Shown here one piece after another: positions 5,017 to 5,034 of a stretch of DNA of 5,034 bases. Where the stretch lies: contig LKUE01000422.1 of assembly GCA_001412365.1 (NCBI GenBank), forward strand, positions 1 to 5,034, given 5' to 3'. The number at the start of each line of letters is the position of its first letter. Position 1 is the stretch's first letter. Both the position numbers and the translations under genes were made by a program. The DNA comes from Desulfuromonas sp. SDB (GTDB lineage Bacteria > SDB-A). The notes beneath the pieces were generated by a model. That model saw only the letters and a program-made list of their open reading frames with translations. It was not told the DNA's origin and searched no databases.

Positions 5017-5034
5017 CTTTATGAAAACATAATA

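Noticed and set aside
5021-5032. Possible gene start at the right edge (ATG AAA ACA).
   Set aside because: It is closed at once by TAA, so no coding region begins there.

Overview
This is a gene-dense, AT-rich stretch (about 40% GC by eye) of what looks like an ordinary chromosome. The organism is probably an anaerobic or microaerophilic bacterium. A lipoprotein signal, good Shine-Dalgarno sequences (AAGGAGA, GAGAGG, GAGAGA) and sigma-70-like hexamers argue for a bacterium, and a two-cluster ferredoxin fused to a DUF362 domain is typical of anaerobes. I cannot place it in a phylum from the sequence alone. There are no rRNA, tRNA, CRISPR or insertion-sequence features, and no gene-free stretch above 300 bases. 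The longest non-coding stretches are 172 bases at the right edge and about 100 bases at 2382-2481.

Layout: (1) 3-1427, plus strand, a probable operon of three genes: a CPBP-type intramembrane protease relative with an altered first motif, a small membrane protein whose ATG overlaps the protease stop codon, and a Nudix hydrolase of the ADP-ribose pyrophosphatase type. (2) 1437-1799, minus strand, a 120-residue orphan that converges on the Nudix gene with a 9-base gap. (3) A 75-base divergent spacer carrying a perfect 22-bp AT-only palindrome. (4) 1875-3787, plus strand: a four-helix membrane protein of a conserved uncharacterised type, a small lipoprotein and a class I SAM-dependent methyltransferase, each separated by 60-100 bases. 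(5) 3828-4862, minus strand, a DUF362/ferredoxin protein converging on the methyltransferase and read from a promoter region near the right edge that holds a palindrome and an 11-bp-period tandem repeat.

The genes do not form a recognisable pathway. Only the first three are close enough to imply co-transcription. The membrane protein and the lipoprotein might act at the cell envelope, but nothing seen links them functionally. I found no convincing new multi-gene system. The points most worth a second look are the altered CPBP active site with its coupled small membrane partner, the large palindrome between divergent genes, and two start codons that lack a Shine-Dalgarno and instead have a TATAAT-like box directly in front of them.
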